A stretch of DNA of 64,000 nucleotides, from assembly GCA_029260515.1 (NCBI GenBank), contig JAJDDC010000102.1:124001-188000 (forward strand). Reading direction: 5' to 3'. The position numbers and the translations under genes were made by a program. Below the pieces are notes generated by a model. It was not told the DNA's origin, did not search any database, and saw only the letters and a list, made by a program, of their open reading frames with translations. Origin of the DNA: Phycisphaerales bacterium. Its GTDB lineage: Bacteria > Planctomycetota > Phycisphaerae > Phycisphaerales > UBA1924. This document shows, piece by piece, positions 24,876-33,420 of the stretch (its first letter is position 1; each line of letters opens with the position of its first letter).

Positions 24876-27641
24876 GTGCCCAAGGACCCGTGGGACACCC
24901 CGGCGATGCGCCAGCACCGGCGCTTCAAGCAGCAGCACCCCGAGTGTGTGCTCTTCTTCCGCATGGGCGACTTCTACGAGATGTTCGGGGAGGACGCCGA
25001 GCGGCTGGCGCCGGCGCTGGGCCTGCGGCTGTCCAACCGCGGCAGCCCGATCCCGATGGCCGGGGTCCCCCACCACCAGCTCGATACGTATCTGCGCAAG
25101 GCGATCGCCCACGGCTTCCGCGTCGCGGTCTGCGACCAGGTCCAGGACCCCAAGGAGGCCAAGGGCGTTGTCGATCGCGCGGTCACACAGGTCGTCACGC
25201 CCGGGACACTCGTGGACGAGACGCTGCTGGCGGGCGAGCAGGTCGCCTCGCTGGCGGCGGTCGCGTTCCTCGACGACAACCACGCGGCGTGCGCGATCGC
25301 GGAGCTTTCGACCGGGATCCTGATCGTCGCCGACGGCACACCCGAGCGGTTGCTCGACGAGCTGGCGCAGCGGTCGGTCCGCGAGGTGCTGTACGCCGAG
25401 ACCGCCGACGGGAAGATGCCCCCCAGGATCGATCGCCTGGTCGAGCCCTCGGGCGCGCACGCGACCGGGCGACCGGCGTGGCACTTCCGGCCCGCCGAGG
25501 CGATGGAGGCGATCGGCGAGCAGTACCGCGTCACGGGCGTCGGGGGCTTCGGGCTCGGCGACGACGACCCGGCGATCGGGGCGCTGGGCGCGGTCGTGCG
25601 GTACCTCCGCGAGACACAGGGCGTCGGGCGCGACGCGTCCGACGCGACGTCGGGGGGCGAGTTCCAGCGTCAGCGGGCGACGCTGGCGCACCTGAGGCCG
25701 CCGCGGCGTGAGGAGAACGACCGGTTCTGTGCGCTCGACGCGACGAGCCTGCGTGCGCTCGAGATCGAGCGGACGATCCGCTCGGGGTCTGTCGCGGGAT
25801 CGCTGCTGGGGATTTTCCTGGAGAGCTCGGCGGGGACGCGGTGCGTGCTTCGTACGCCGATGGGCAGGCGCCTGATCCGAGAGTGGCTGTGCAGGCCGCT
25901 GGCGCGCGCAGACGACGTGCGGGCGCGGCAGTCGGCGGTCGCGGCGCTTGTCGAGGACCGGGCGGCGGCGGCCGCGCTGGGCGAGCGGTTGTCCGGCATC
26001 CAGGACGTGGCGCGGATCGCCGGGCGTCTGGCGCTGGGGCGGCTGACGCCCCGGGATCTGGTGTGCCTGGGCGGGGCGATCGAGCGGTTGCCGGCGCTGC
26101 TCGACACGGTGTCCAACACGCCGGCGCTGCGTGCGCTGCACGGGGCGCTCTCGGCGGCGGGCGACGCGTTGACACCCCTCGGCGGGACGATCGTGCGCAC
26201 GTGCGTGGACGAACCGCCGGGGCATATGCGCGAGGGCGGGCTGATCCGGGACGGGGTGGACGCGGAACTGGACGAGGCGAGAGGGCTCCAGCGCGACGCG
26301 GGCAAGTGGTTGGCGGATTACCAGTCGCGGCTGATCGGCGAGCACGATCTGCCGTCGCTCAAGGTTGGCTACAACAAGGTCTTCGGCTACTACATCGAGC
26401 TGCCCGCGGCCCAGGCGCGACGGGCGCCCGAGTCACTCACACGCAAGCAGACACTCAAGAACGCCGAGCGGTACGTCACGCCCGAGCTCCGCGAGTTCGA
26501 GCACAAGGTCACGACGGCCGACGCGCGGGCGGTACAGCGGGAGCGGGAGCTGTTCGATGAACTCGCCCGGGACGCGGGCGGGCGCGTCGGCGAGCTGCAG
26601 GCGTTCGCCGATGCGCTGGCGGAGCTGGACGCGCTGCTGGGGCTGGCGGACAAGGCGCGGGCGCGCGGGTGGGTGCGCCCCGAGATCGCGGACGAGCCGG
26701 TTCTGACGATCCACGGCGGGCGGCACCCTGTGCTGGACGAGCTGCTCGAGGGGCGGTTCGTGCCCAACGATTGCGAGCTGGGCACGGGCGAGGCCGAGGC
26801 CCGGCTGGCGCTGATCACGGGCCCCAACATGGCCGGCAAGAGCACGTACATCAGGCAGAACGCGTTGCTCGTTGTGCTCGCGTCGATCGGCGGGTACATC
26901 CCCGCCGACCGGGCGACCATCGGCGTGTGCGACCGCGTGTTCACGCGTGTCGGCGCGGACGACGCGCTGCACCGCGGCCAGTCCACGTTTATGGTCGAGA
27001 TGACGGAGACCGCGGCGATCCTGAACAACGCCACGCCTCGCTCGCTCGTGATCCTCGACGAGATCGGGCGGGGGACGAGCACGCTCGACGGGCTGAGCCT
27101 GGCGTGGGCGATCGCCGAGCGGCTGGCGGGGGAGGGATGCGACGACAACGCCGCCGGGCCCCGGACGCTGTTCGCGACGCACTACCACGAGATCACGGAC
27201 CTGGAGAAGCGCCTGCCCGGGCGGGTCCGGAACCTGAGCGTCGCGGTCCGCGAGTGGACCGCGCCCGACGAGCAGAACCCCGAGGGGCGGGCCGAGATCA
27301 TCTTCCTGCACCGGATCCTGCCCGGGCGGGCCGACCAGTCGTACGGCGTGCACGTCGCGGCGCTGGCGGGGATCCCGGCGTCGGTGACGGCACGGGCCCG
27401 CGAGATCCTCGAGTCGCTGTCGGTCCAGCACTCTGCCCAGTTCGACCCTGGCCGCATCGACCGCGCGGGGGTTGGACGGGGGCCGGCCTGCGATCCCGAC
27501 GCGCAGCTCGGGCTGTTCGCGCCGACAACGCACCCTGCCGTCGAGCGGCTCCGAGAGCTCAAGCTCGACGCGATGACGCCACTGCAGGCGTTCGACGCGC
27601 TGCGCGAACTGCACACGTCGGTCGGCGACGACGACGGCTGA
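24876..27641 (+). CDS. mutS: DNA mismatch repair protein MutS
   Basis: MutS recognises mismatches and starts methyl-independent or -directed repair. The 921-residue protein has all domains: the mismatch-reading F-x-E in GDFYEMFG, a connector and lever, the clamp (about 400-560), and the ABC ATPase with Walker A GPNMAGKST, Walker B LVILDEIGRGTS and the FATHYHE switch. The GTG at 24876 is chosen as the family N-terminus TPAMRQ follows within ten residues. It is divergent from the GT39 gene and nearly abuts a convergent gene. Confidence 0.98.
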   Translation: MPKDPWDTPAMRQHRRFKQQHPECVLFFRMGDFYEMFGEDAERLAPALGLRLSNRGSPIPMAGVPHHQLDTYLRKAIAHGFRVAVCDQVQDPKEAKGVVDRAVTQVVTPGTLVDETLLAGEQVASLAAVAFLDDNHAACAIAELSTGILIVADGTPERLLDELAQRSVREVLYAETADGKMPPRIDRLVEPSGAHATGRPAWHFRPAEAMEAIGEQYRVTGVGGFGLGDDDPAIGALGAVVRYLRETQGVGRDASDATSGGEFQRQRATLAHLRPPRREENDRFCALDATSLRALEIERTIRSGSVAGSLLGIFLESSAGTRCVLRTPMGRRLIREWLCRPLARADDVRARQSAVAALVEDRAAAAALGERLSGIQDVARIAGRLALGRLTPRDLVCLGGAIERLPALLDTVSNTPALRALHGALSAAGDALTPLGGTIVRTCVDEPPGHMREGGLIRDGVDAELDEARGLQRDAGKWLADYQSRLIGEHDLPSLKVGYNKVFGYYIELPAAQARRAPESLTRKQTLKNAERYVTPELREFEHKVTTADARAVQRERELFDELARDAGGRVGELQAFADALAELDALLGLADKARARGWVRPEIADEPVLTIHGGRHPVLDELLEGRFVPNDCELGTGEAEARLALITGPNMAGKSTYIRQNALLVVLASIGGYIPADRATIGVCDRVFTRVGADDALHRGQSTFMVEMTETAAILNNATPRSLVILDEIGRGTSTLDGLSLAWAIAERLAGEGCDDNAAGPRTLFATHYHEITDLEKRLPGRVRNLSVAVREWTAPDEQNPEGRAEIIFLHRILPGRADQSYGVHVAALAGIPASVTARAREILESLSVQHSAQFDPGRIDRAGVGRGPACDPDAQLGLFAPTTHPAVERLRELKLDAMTPLQAFDALRELHTSVGDDDG

Positions 27642-27659
27642 TCGACAGCGACCCCGAGA

Positions 27660-28634
27660 TCAGATCTCCTGCGCGGCGTCGGGCTCGTACGCCTCGCCGT
27701 CGGGCACGTAGATCAGGTCGTACTGCGTCTGCCAGGATTGCGACGCCTCGTCCCACCTCGAGCCCGTCTGGCGGACTCGCCCCTGGCCCACCGGGCGGAC
27801 GTGCATTCGGACGCGCGTCTTCGCGCTCTGCGCGTTCACCCGTTCGCCCTCGAAGAGGACCCCGGCGCCCTGGCGCGTGCCGACGAACTCGACCAGCCCG
27901 TTCTTGTCGGACCAGACCTGCTTCCACTTGCCCAGCGCCGGATCGAAGTAGTTGAAGCTCTCGCCCGTGCCGCCCTGGGAGTCGCGCCATTGCTCGAGAA
28001 TGAACAGCCCGCCGTTGCGGAGCGTGAATGAGTTTTCGCCAGCGCGTGTGCCCGAGGCGGCGCCGTAGACGTCCCACTCACCCAGCCAGAAGCGGAGCAG
28101 GGTGTCGTCGGGCGAGAGCATCCGCGCCATGACCTGCTCGAAGCGGGCGTCGGCGCGGACGGAGGCGAGATCGGAGTCCTTGCGCGCGTGCTCGACGCCC
28201 GTGAAGCCCGCGTCGGCGGCTCGCCCGAGGGCCGCGATCGCCTCGTCTGTGTGCCCGAGCATCGCGTGCGCGCACGCGAGGTTGTACAGCGCGGTCGCCT
28301 CTCCTTGTCGGAATGCCGCGGCACGCTCGTGCAAAGCCAACGCCCGCTCGTAATCGCCGCTGGAGTGGACGCTCAGGGCGAGCAGGAACCAGGCCCGCCC
28401 GTGGTCCGGGCGTTGCTCGACGACGCTTTCGAAGGCGGCGACCGCGTCGCCCCAGCGCTGCTCGCGCATCGCGGCGTTGCCCTGCTCGAACTCACGCGCG
28501 ATCGGGTCGGGCTGACTGGAGGCGAGCTGTCTCCCGTCGTGCTCCATCAGGCCCGTGGCGAAGACGCCCAGGCAGGCGACGAGACCGACGACCGCCGAGA
28601 TCCGTACGAGCACGCCGGTCGGGTTCCGCTTCAT
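27660..28634 (-). CDS. Membrane-anchored TPR protein with DUF1579-like C-terminal domain
   Basis: The 324-residue protein has an N-terminal anchor (about residues 9-30), three TPR units (about 45-150), a linker, and a beta-rich C-terminal part (LLRFWLGEWDVYG...WDEASQSWQTQYDLIYV) that resembles calycin-like DUF1579 domains. That resemblance is from motif spacing only. AGGAG lies seven bases before the ATG at 28634, confirming the start. A periplasmic role is likely. Its stop is 18 bases from that of mutS, transcribed towards it. Confidence 0.72.
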   Translation of the reverse strand: MKRNPTGVLVRISAVVGLVACLGVFATGLMEHDGRQLASSQPDPIAREFEQGNAAMREQRWGDAVAAFESVVEQRPDHGRAWFLLALSVHSSGDYERALALHERAAAFRQGEATALYNLACAHAMLGHTDEAIAALGRAADAGFTGVEHARKDSDLASVRADARFEQVMARMLSPDDTLLRFWLGEWDVYGAASGTRAGENSFTLRNGGLFILEQWRDSQGGTGESFNYFDPALGKWKQVWSDKNGLVEFVGTRQGAGVLFEGERVNAQSAKTRVRMHVRPVGQGRVRQTGSRWDEASQSWQTQYDLIYVPDGEAYEPDAAQEI

Positions 28635-28718
28635 CGCCTGGCTCCTTCCGGGGCCGATCCGCCCCTGCTCAGTGGTCCGCACCGCATGGGAGGGCGGATG
28701 CACGTGTTCTACCGGAAC

Positions 28719-29042
28719 TCAGTGCCCGGGGTTGTCGAGATTCCAGGTGGCCCGGCGTTCCGGGCACACGACGCACCCGTCGGCCTCCTTGGGGAGGCCG
28801 CGGAGCGAGTAGCCACACGAGGCACAGCGTTCCAACCACCTGAGCTCCGCCATCGCCTTCCGCTCGGCACGTGATCGCGATAGGACGATCGCCAGATCAC
28901 CAAATGCCGCGCCGATCGCGTAACCGATCGTTCGAATCACGAGCTCGGCGGGCGGCTTCCGAGCGTTGAACGCGAGGTCCAGCACAAAGACAACGCCGAG
29001 CCCGGTGACTACGAAGACCGCCCAAGAACGCCAGATGCGCAA
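28719..29042 (-). CDS. Small membrane protein with zinc-ribbon tail
   Basis: The 107-residue protein has two hydrophobic segments (about residues 7-25 and 36-55), then a zinc ribbon with C73, C76, C90 and C93 (CASCGYSLRGL ... CVVCPE). It resembles the protein at 14188-14709 in order and motif. The reading frame opens with TTG at 29042; no ATG is suitable, so the start is uncertain. It lies 84 bases before the TPR/DUF1579-like gene in the same direction. Function unknown. Confidence 0.6.
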   Translation of the reverse strand: MRIWRSWAVFVVTGLGVVFVLDLAFNARKPPAELVIRTIGYAIGAAFGDLAIVLSRSRAERKAMAELRWLERCASCGYSLRGLPKEADGCVVCPERRATWNLDNPGH

Positions 29043-29057
29043 TGTCGCGCGGTTGAG

Positions 29058-29237
29058 TCAGCGCCGTAGCTTGGCGGGAGCATCTCTCCCGATCTCGTCC
29101 GGGGTAACAAGCCGGACCAGCCGCATGCGATCGTCGCACACGCGGCGTCCCTTGTTGAAGAAGCTGTCCTTCACGCGTTGCGGCCCCCCCGGTGTGATCC
29201 CCGTCGCCTCGGCTTCTCGGACGCGCACAGTCGTCAT
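29058..29237 (-). CDS. Possible small protein (59 aa)
   Basis: An ATG at 29237 opens a 59-residue frame (starting MTTVRVREAEATGITPGG) whose third codon positions are G/C-rich like real genes here, ending 15 bases before the next gene on the same strand. No family is recognised and there is no clear Shine-Dalgarno sequence. It is basic and soluble. It may be a genuine small gene or chance. Confidence 0.35.
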   Translation of the reverse strand: MTTVRVREAEATGITPGGPQRVKDSFFNKGRRVCDDRMRLVRLVTPDEIGRDAPAKLRR

Positions 29238-29330
29238 AGACCGCGACGTGGGGCCATGTTCACGCTCCTGGGGCGCGTGCGTCGCTCGGCGCTATCCGTG
29301 CGCACGAGTGTATCCGACGCTGGTTCCGCC

Positions 29331-30110
29331 ATGCGATACACCACCACAGCCGTCTGCCTGCTCGCCCTCGCCCTGGCCTCGGGCTGCTCGTCGAGCCAGA
29401 AGCACGCCGCAAGCTCCGAGAACGTCTCACCGGGCTCGGTTACGTCGGGCTCCATCGTCTCGCACGTAAATATGAGCGAGGCGGAGGCGGCCCACGCCCG
29501 TTCGCGTCTGGGCCTGTCGTTCCCGGTCTACGAGACGCCCGCGGGGGCGCTGTCGTGGGACGAGGTCGCGGCCGAGCTGATCGCGATGCGGGCGCCCGCG
29601 CTGGCCCAGTACCGCCGGACGGCGCCCGCCTCGGAGCGCGATCCGATTGTCCATGACTACGTCATGGCCGTCGATCGTGCGCACACCGATCGCCTCAAGC
29701 AGATCGTCGCGGCCAAGGGATGGCCCGGGCCCGAGCAGGTTGGCGCCCGTGCCGCGTCGGCCGCGATCCTGACCGCGCAGTACGCCGGGCACGACCCGGA
29801 GTTCCTCGAGGACGCGATCGGGCATATGGCGCCCATGGTCGCCTCGGGCGTGCTGCACGGCGGGTACGTCGCGGTGCTGACCGACCGCCTGCGGGTCTAC
29901 CGCGGCCAGCCGCAGCTGTACGGCACGCAGATGCGGGTCGCCCCGGACGCGTACAACCTGCCCATCATCCTGCCGGCGACGCAGATCGAGGACCCGGCGA
30001 ACCTCGACGCCCGGCGCGCGTCCATGGGCCTGCCGCCGCACACCGCCTTCAAGACCGAGATCGCCCAGTCGTTCTCCGGTGCGAGCACGGCCGACGCGAG
30101 CGCGGACTGA
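29331..30110 (+). CDS. Lipoprotein with DUF6624-like domain
   Basis: The 259-residue protein has a signal peptide and lipobox, ASGC (Cys at about residue 19), and a C-terminal domain matching the DUF6624 pattern as I know it: DRLKQIVAAKGWP, then VGARAASAAILTAQYAGHD and LTDRLRVYRGQPQLYGTQ. The function of DUF6624 is unknown. The ATG at 29331 starts the signal peptide directly; a 51-residue upstream extension is not credible. A strong terminator follows at 30159. Confidence 0.8.
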   Translation: MRYTTTAVCLLALALASGCSSSQKHAASSENVSPGSVTSGSIVSHVNMSEAEAAHARSRLGLSFPVYETPAGALSWDEVAAELIAMRAPALAQYRRTAPASERDPIVHDYVMAVDRAHTDRLKQIVAAKGWPGPEQVGARAASAAILTAQYAGHDPEFLEDAIGHMAPMVASGVLHGGYVAVLTDRLRVYRGQPQLYGTQMRVAPDAYNLPIILPATQIEDPANLDARRASMGLPPHTAFKTEIAQSFSGASTADASAD

Positions 30111-30158
30111 GCGGGGCCCTGGGGCACGCACGATAGGATCCGGTGCTCACGGAGCAAC

Positions 30159-30194
30159 GCGGGGCGGGCCACACGGCTCGCCCCGCTTCTTTGC
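30159..30194 (+). terminator. Rho-independent terminator
   Basis: A 12-bp stem (30159-30170 and 30175-30186, one G-U pair) with loop ACAC is followed by TTCTTTGC. It lies 49 bases after the DUF6624-like gene. Confidence 0.75.
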
Positions 30195-30249
30195 GCCCGC
30201 CGCGTCGCTAGCATCCCGCGTCACCTACCCGAAACGCACGGAGGCGCCG

Positions 30250-30822
30250 ATGATCGCGACGGAGCTGCTCGACAGGAAGTTTGCGCAGGGGCTGAACTAC
30301 GAGGCCTACGTCGCGACGGCGAAGCCAGAGCACCGGGAGAACTGGGACCGGTTCGACGAACGGGCCGCCCTGACGCAGGCGCAGCGTGAGCTTGTCGCGT
30401 CGTTCACACGCCCCCTGAACGCGTTGGCGGTCTCCGGGACGTGGTGCGGCGACTGCGTGCAGCAGATGCCGTTCCTGAGGCACATCGAGGGCGCCAACCC
30501 GGGCGCGGTTCGTTGTCGGTTCCTGGACCGCGACGCGCACCCGGATCTGGCGGGGCTTTTGCACGTGTGCGACGGGATGCGGGTCCCGGTTGTGGTGCTG
30601 ATGAACGAGGAGATGGACTTCCTCGCCGCCGTCGGTGATCGGACGTTGTCGCGGTACCGGGCCCTGGCGTCGCGTCAGCTCGGTGGCGCCTGCCCGCTCC
30701 CGGGCGCGCCCCTTCCCGAGGACGAGGTCGCCTCGACGCGGCAGGACTGGGTGGACCAGTTCGAGCGTGCCCACCTGATGTGCCGCCTGAGCACCAAGCT
30801 CCGCCAGAAGCACGGCGATTAG
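30250..30822 (+). CDS. Thioredoxin-family protein with WCGDC active site
   Basis: The 190-residue cytoplasmic protein has the active-site motif TWCGDCVQQMP (C66, C69) and a later cis-Pro segment, MRVPVVVLMNEEMDF, as in the thioredoxin_9 type. It probably reduces or senses disulfides; the target is unknown. GGAGG lies six bases before the ATG at 30250. It sits between a terminator and a PEP-CTERM gene, and appears to be a single-gene unit. Confidence 0.85.
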   Translation: MIATELLDRKFAQGLNYEAYVATAKPEHRENWDRFDERAALTQAQRELVASFTRPLNALAVSGTWCGDCVQQMPFLRHIEGANPGAVRCRFLDRDAHPDLAGLLHVCDGMRVPVVVLMNEEMDFLAAVGDRTLSRYRALASRQLGGACPLPGAPLPEDEVASTRQDWVDQFERAHLMCRLSTKLRQKHGD

Positions 30823-30993
30823 GGGCGCCCCCACGCCGGAGTGGGGTGAAGGTGGGCAATCCCTGGCGTGTGCGCGGCTCGTGCGTTGTCGAACATCTGT
30901 TCCATCGGCGTCGGTCGTGGCGGCGGCGACGGATGCGCGGCATGTTCGGGTGCACGCCCGCGCACGCCGAGCGCGGGCGAGAGGAGAGACGAG

Positions 30994-31728
30994 ATGAGAC
31001 GCACGCCTACGCCCGCGCTCGGTCTGGTGGTCCTCGGGGGCCTGGCCGCGACCGCGGGCGCCCAGCCCCTGGCGCCCCTGGACCCCGCGGGGTACACGCT
31101 GCCCCCGCCCAGGGCGGGTGGCGTTCCACGCGACGCCTCGGGCGACCTCTACGGCACCACGGTCACGATCCACTCATCGTTCGGGTACGGTTTTCTCGAT
31201 TCGGCGCCCGACGTGCACATCTACGGCGGGACCGCGTTCATCGGGCTCAACGCACTGAATATGACCAGATCGATGCACGCGACCAGCTCGCAGACGCTCG
31301 TCGCGCCACACACCTACGAGTTCGTCATCGAGTGGGCCATGGACGACGGGGGTGCGCTGATCCCCGCGGGCGCCATGCTCGACGGCGAGACCATCACGGG
31401 CATCGGTTTCCACGTCGGCGAGGGCTCCGCTCCCGCGCAGATCATCGAGTGGGACCCAAACCCCGGCTTCTCGATCGTCTCCACGGGCTTCGAGTTGTTC
31501 GACATCGGCGGCACGGACCTGCTCGGCGGGCTGGGCGAGTTTTCCGCCAACGACAACGGCGGCGCCGGCGTCTCCGGGTACGCGGTCGTTGGCGGGCAGG
31601 ATCTGGCGCTGCTGGGCGCGACGGTTGCTCGCGCCACGATCAGCGTGCGGGAGGTCCCCGCGCCGGCCGGCATCGCGCTTCTCGCCGCGGGTGGCACGAT
31701 CTTGTCGCGCCGCCGGCGTTCGGTGTAG
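30994..31728 (+). CDS. PEP-CTERM sorting-domain protein
   Basis: The 244-residue protein has a signal peptide, a beta-rich body and a C-terminal sorting tail: VPAPAG, a hydrophobic stretch and RRRR. Exosortase-type systems recognise such tails and attach the protein to the envelope or matrix. No exosortase is in the window. GAGGAG about seven bases upstream of the ATG at 30994 fixes the start. The mature body is not assigned to a known family. A second PEP-CTERM gene is at the right edge. Confidence 0.82.
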   Translation: MRRTPTPALGLVVLGGLAATAGAQPLAPLDPAGYTLPPPRAGGVPRDASGDLYGTTVTIHSSFGYGFLDSAPDVHIYGGTAFIGLNALNMTRSMHATSSQTLVAPHTYEFVIEWAMDDGGALIPAGAMLDGETITGIGFHVGEGSAPAQIIEWDPNPGFSIVSTGFELFDIGGTDLLGGLGEFSANDNGGAGVSGYAVVGGQDLALLGATVARATISVREVPAPAGIALLAAGGTILSRRRRSV

Positions 31729-31761
31729 TCCGTCCGAGACAGAGCGCCGACCAAGACCAAT

Positions 31762-32313
31762 CTATGCCCGGACCGGGCGGTCACCCCGCTCGGCGCGCCG
31801 TGCGTTGAGCGTGACCATCGCGGGCGGGTGCTCGGCGATCAACTTGATGAGCTGGCTGGGCGTGCACGCGAGGCGCAGCCCGGCTCGCTTGGGGTCCCAG
31901 CCGCTCGCCGCCAGCACATCCATCGCCTCGGCGAGCATGGCGGGGAAGTCCTCGTGCTGCGTGCTCAGCGCGATCTTCGAGTTCCTCACGCGCGACCGCC
32001 ACAGGTCCGAGCGGATCTCGCCCTCGGGCACGGGCACGCGGTGCTCGGTCGCCAGGGCAAGGCGCAGACGGCGGATCGCGACCTTGCGGTTGACCTCGGC
32101 GCTGCGCCGCTCGCCCGCGTGGGCGGCGATGCCGGTCGGCGTGTGCACGAGCTGGACAAGCGTCTGGACCTTGTTGCGGTGCTGGCCCCCGGGGCCCGAG
32201 CCGCGCCCGCGGGTGAGCGCGCACGACTTTGACAGCTCCTCGTCGGGCAGGGCCGCGGGGTGTGTCGGGCGTTGAACCCGGGGCGAATCGAAGAGCGGGT
32301 CGGGCGTGGTCAT
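31762..32313 (-). CDS. Peptide-chain-release-factor-like protein (GGQ domain)
   Basis: The 183-residue protein has the RF-1 domain with the catalytic loop GSGPGGQHRNK, able in this family to hydrolyse peptidyl-tRNA on stalled ribosomes. It lacks stop-codon-reading domains. Unlike ArfB, which ends in a basic tail, it has a helical C-terminal domain (about 115-170, with a helix-turn-helix-like SQLIKLIAEHP). The ATG at 32313 lies two bases after tsaD's stop, so both are coupled. Ribosome rescue is the likely role. Confidence 0.82.
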   Translation of the reverse strand: MTTPDPLFDSPRVQRPTHPAALPDEELSKSCALTRGRGSGPGGQHRNKVQTLVQLVHTPTGIAAHAGERRSAEVNRKVAIRRLRLALATEHRVPVPEGEIRSDLWRSRVRNSKIALSTQHEDFPAMLAEAMDVLAASGWDPKRAGLRLACTPSQLIKLIAEHPPAMVTLNARRAERGDRPVRA

Positions 32314-32315
32314 AG

Positions 32316-33362
32316 TTAGCACGCCGTCGTCGGGACGGCCTCGAGGTCCAGACCGTCGCGCCGTCCCGCATCGAGCAGGACGTGGCCGAGACACGCGATC
32401 ATGGCGGCGTTGTCCACGCAGTTGCGCATCTCGGGGATGCGGAGTGTCACGCCGCGCTCGCGTGCGAACACCTCGGCCTCGCGGCGCAGCCGGGAGTTGG
32501 CGCTCACGCCGCCCCCAACCGCCAGCGTGCGGCAGTCGTCCACGCGTTCGATCGCACGCCCGAGCTTGAGGAGCAGCGCATCGACGGCGGCCTTCTGGAA
32601 GCTCGCGGCGATATCGCGGCGTTGCTGGTCGGACAGCGCCGACGCCTCGCGGGGCTCATCGCGCCCGGGCACGCCGCGGACGGCGTAGAGCACCGCGGTC
32701 TTGAGCCCCGAGAAGCTCAGGTCCAGCGAGTCGGGCGACAGGCGGCTGACGGGGAACTTGTGGGCACGCTCGTCGGCGCCGGGCTCGGATGCCAAGCGGT
32801 CGAGGTTGGGCCCGCCCGGGTAGGGCAAGCCGAGTATGGTTGCGACCTTGTCGAAGGCCTCGCCGACGGCGTCGTCGATTGTGGCGCCGAGGCGCGTGAG
32901 CCTGGTCGGGGAGGCGCACTCGTAGACAGAGGTGTGCCCGCCGCTGACCACAAGGCCCAGTGCGGGGAAGGCGCTATCGAGCGCACCCGCGTCGGCGGCG
33001 AGGAACGCGGCGTGCAGGTGCGCGTGCACGTGGTCCACACCGACCAGCGGCTTGCCCAGCGACCAGGCGAGAGCCTTGGCGGCGCTGACGCCCACGAGCA
33101 GCGAGCCGACTAGCCCGGGGCGGTTGCCAACCGCGACCGCATCGATGTCGGCGAGTGTTACGCCCGCCCGTTTCATCGCCTCGCGGACGACGGGCAGGAT
33201 CGCCTGCTCGTGCTGGCGGCTGGCGATCTCAGGGACGACGCCGCCGTACTCGCTGTGCAGGTCGTCCTGGGAGAGGACGACGCTGGAGAGGACGCTGGTG
33301 GGCGAGTCCGCGATCGCGACCGCGGTCTCGTCGCACGAGGTTTCGATCCCGAGGACACGCAT
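32316..33362 (-). CDS. tsaD: tRNA N6-adenosine threonylcarbamoyltransferase
   Basis: TsaD, with TsaB and TsaE, adds threonylcarbamoyl to A37 of tRNAs reading ANN codons. The 348-residue protein has the family N-terminus LGIETSCDETAVA, the metal-binding VDHVHAHLHAAF, the ATP-binding VVSGGHTSVY and the late GGGVSANSRLR. The ATG at 33362 matches the family. It is divergent from hflX and leads an operon with the release-factor-like gene. tRNA-Thr at 35337 would be a natural substrate. Confidence 0.97.
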   Translation of the reverse strand: MRVLGIETSCDETAVAIADSPTSVLSSVVLSQDDLHSEYGGVVPEIASRQHEQAILPVVREAMKRAGVTLADIDAVAVGNRPGLVGSLLVGVSAAKALAWSLGKPLVGVDHVHAHLHAAFLAADAGALDSAFPALGLVVSGGHTSVYECASPTRLTRLGATIDDAVGEAFDKVATILGLPYPGGPNLDRLASEPGADERAHKFPVSRLSPDSLDLSFSGLKTAVLYAVRGVPGRDEPREASALSDQQRRDIAASFQKAAVDALLLKLGRAIERVDDCRTLAVGGGVSANSRLRREAEVFARERGVTLRIPEMRNCVDNAAMIACLGHVLLDAGRRDGLDLEAVPTTAC

Positions 33363-33420
33363 CGGTGGGATCGTACGCGCACGCGGGCGAAGCCCGCGGC
33401 GAGTCCTACGATTGACACCG

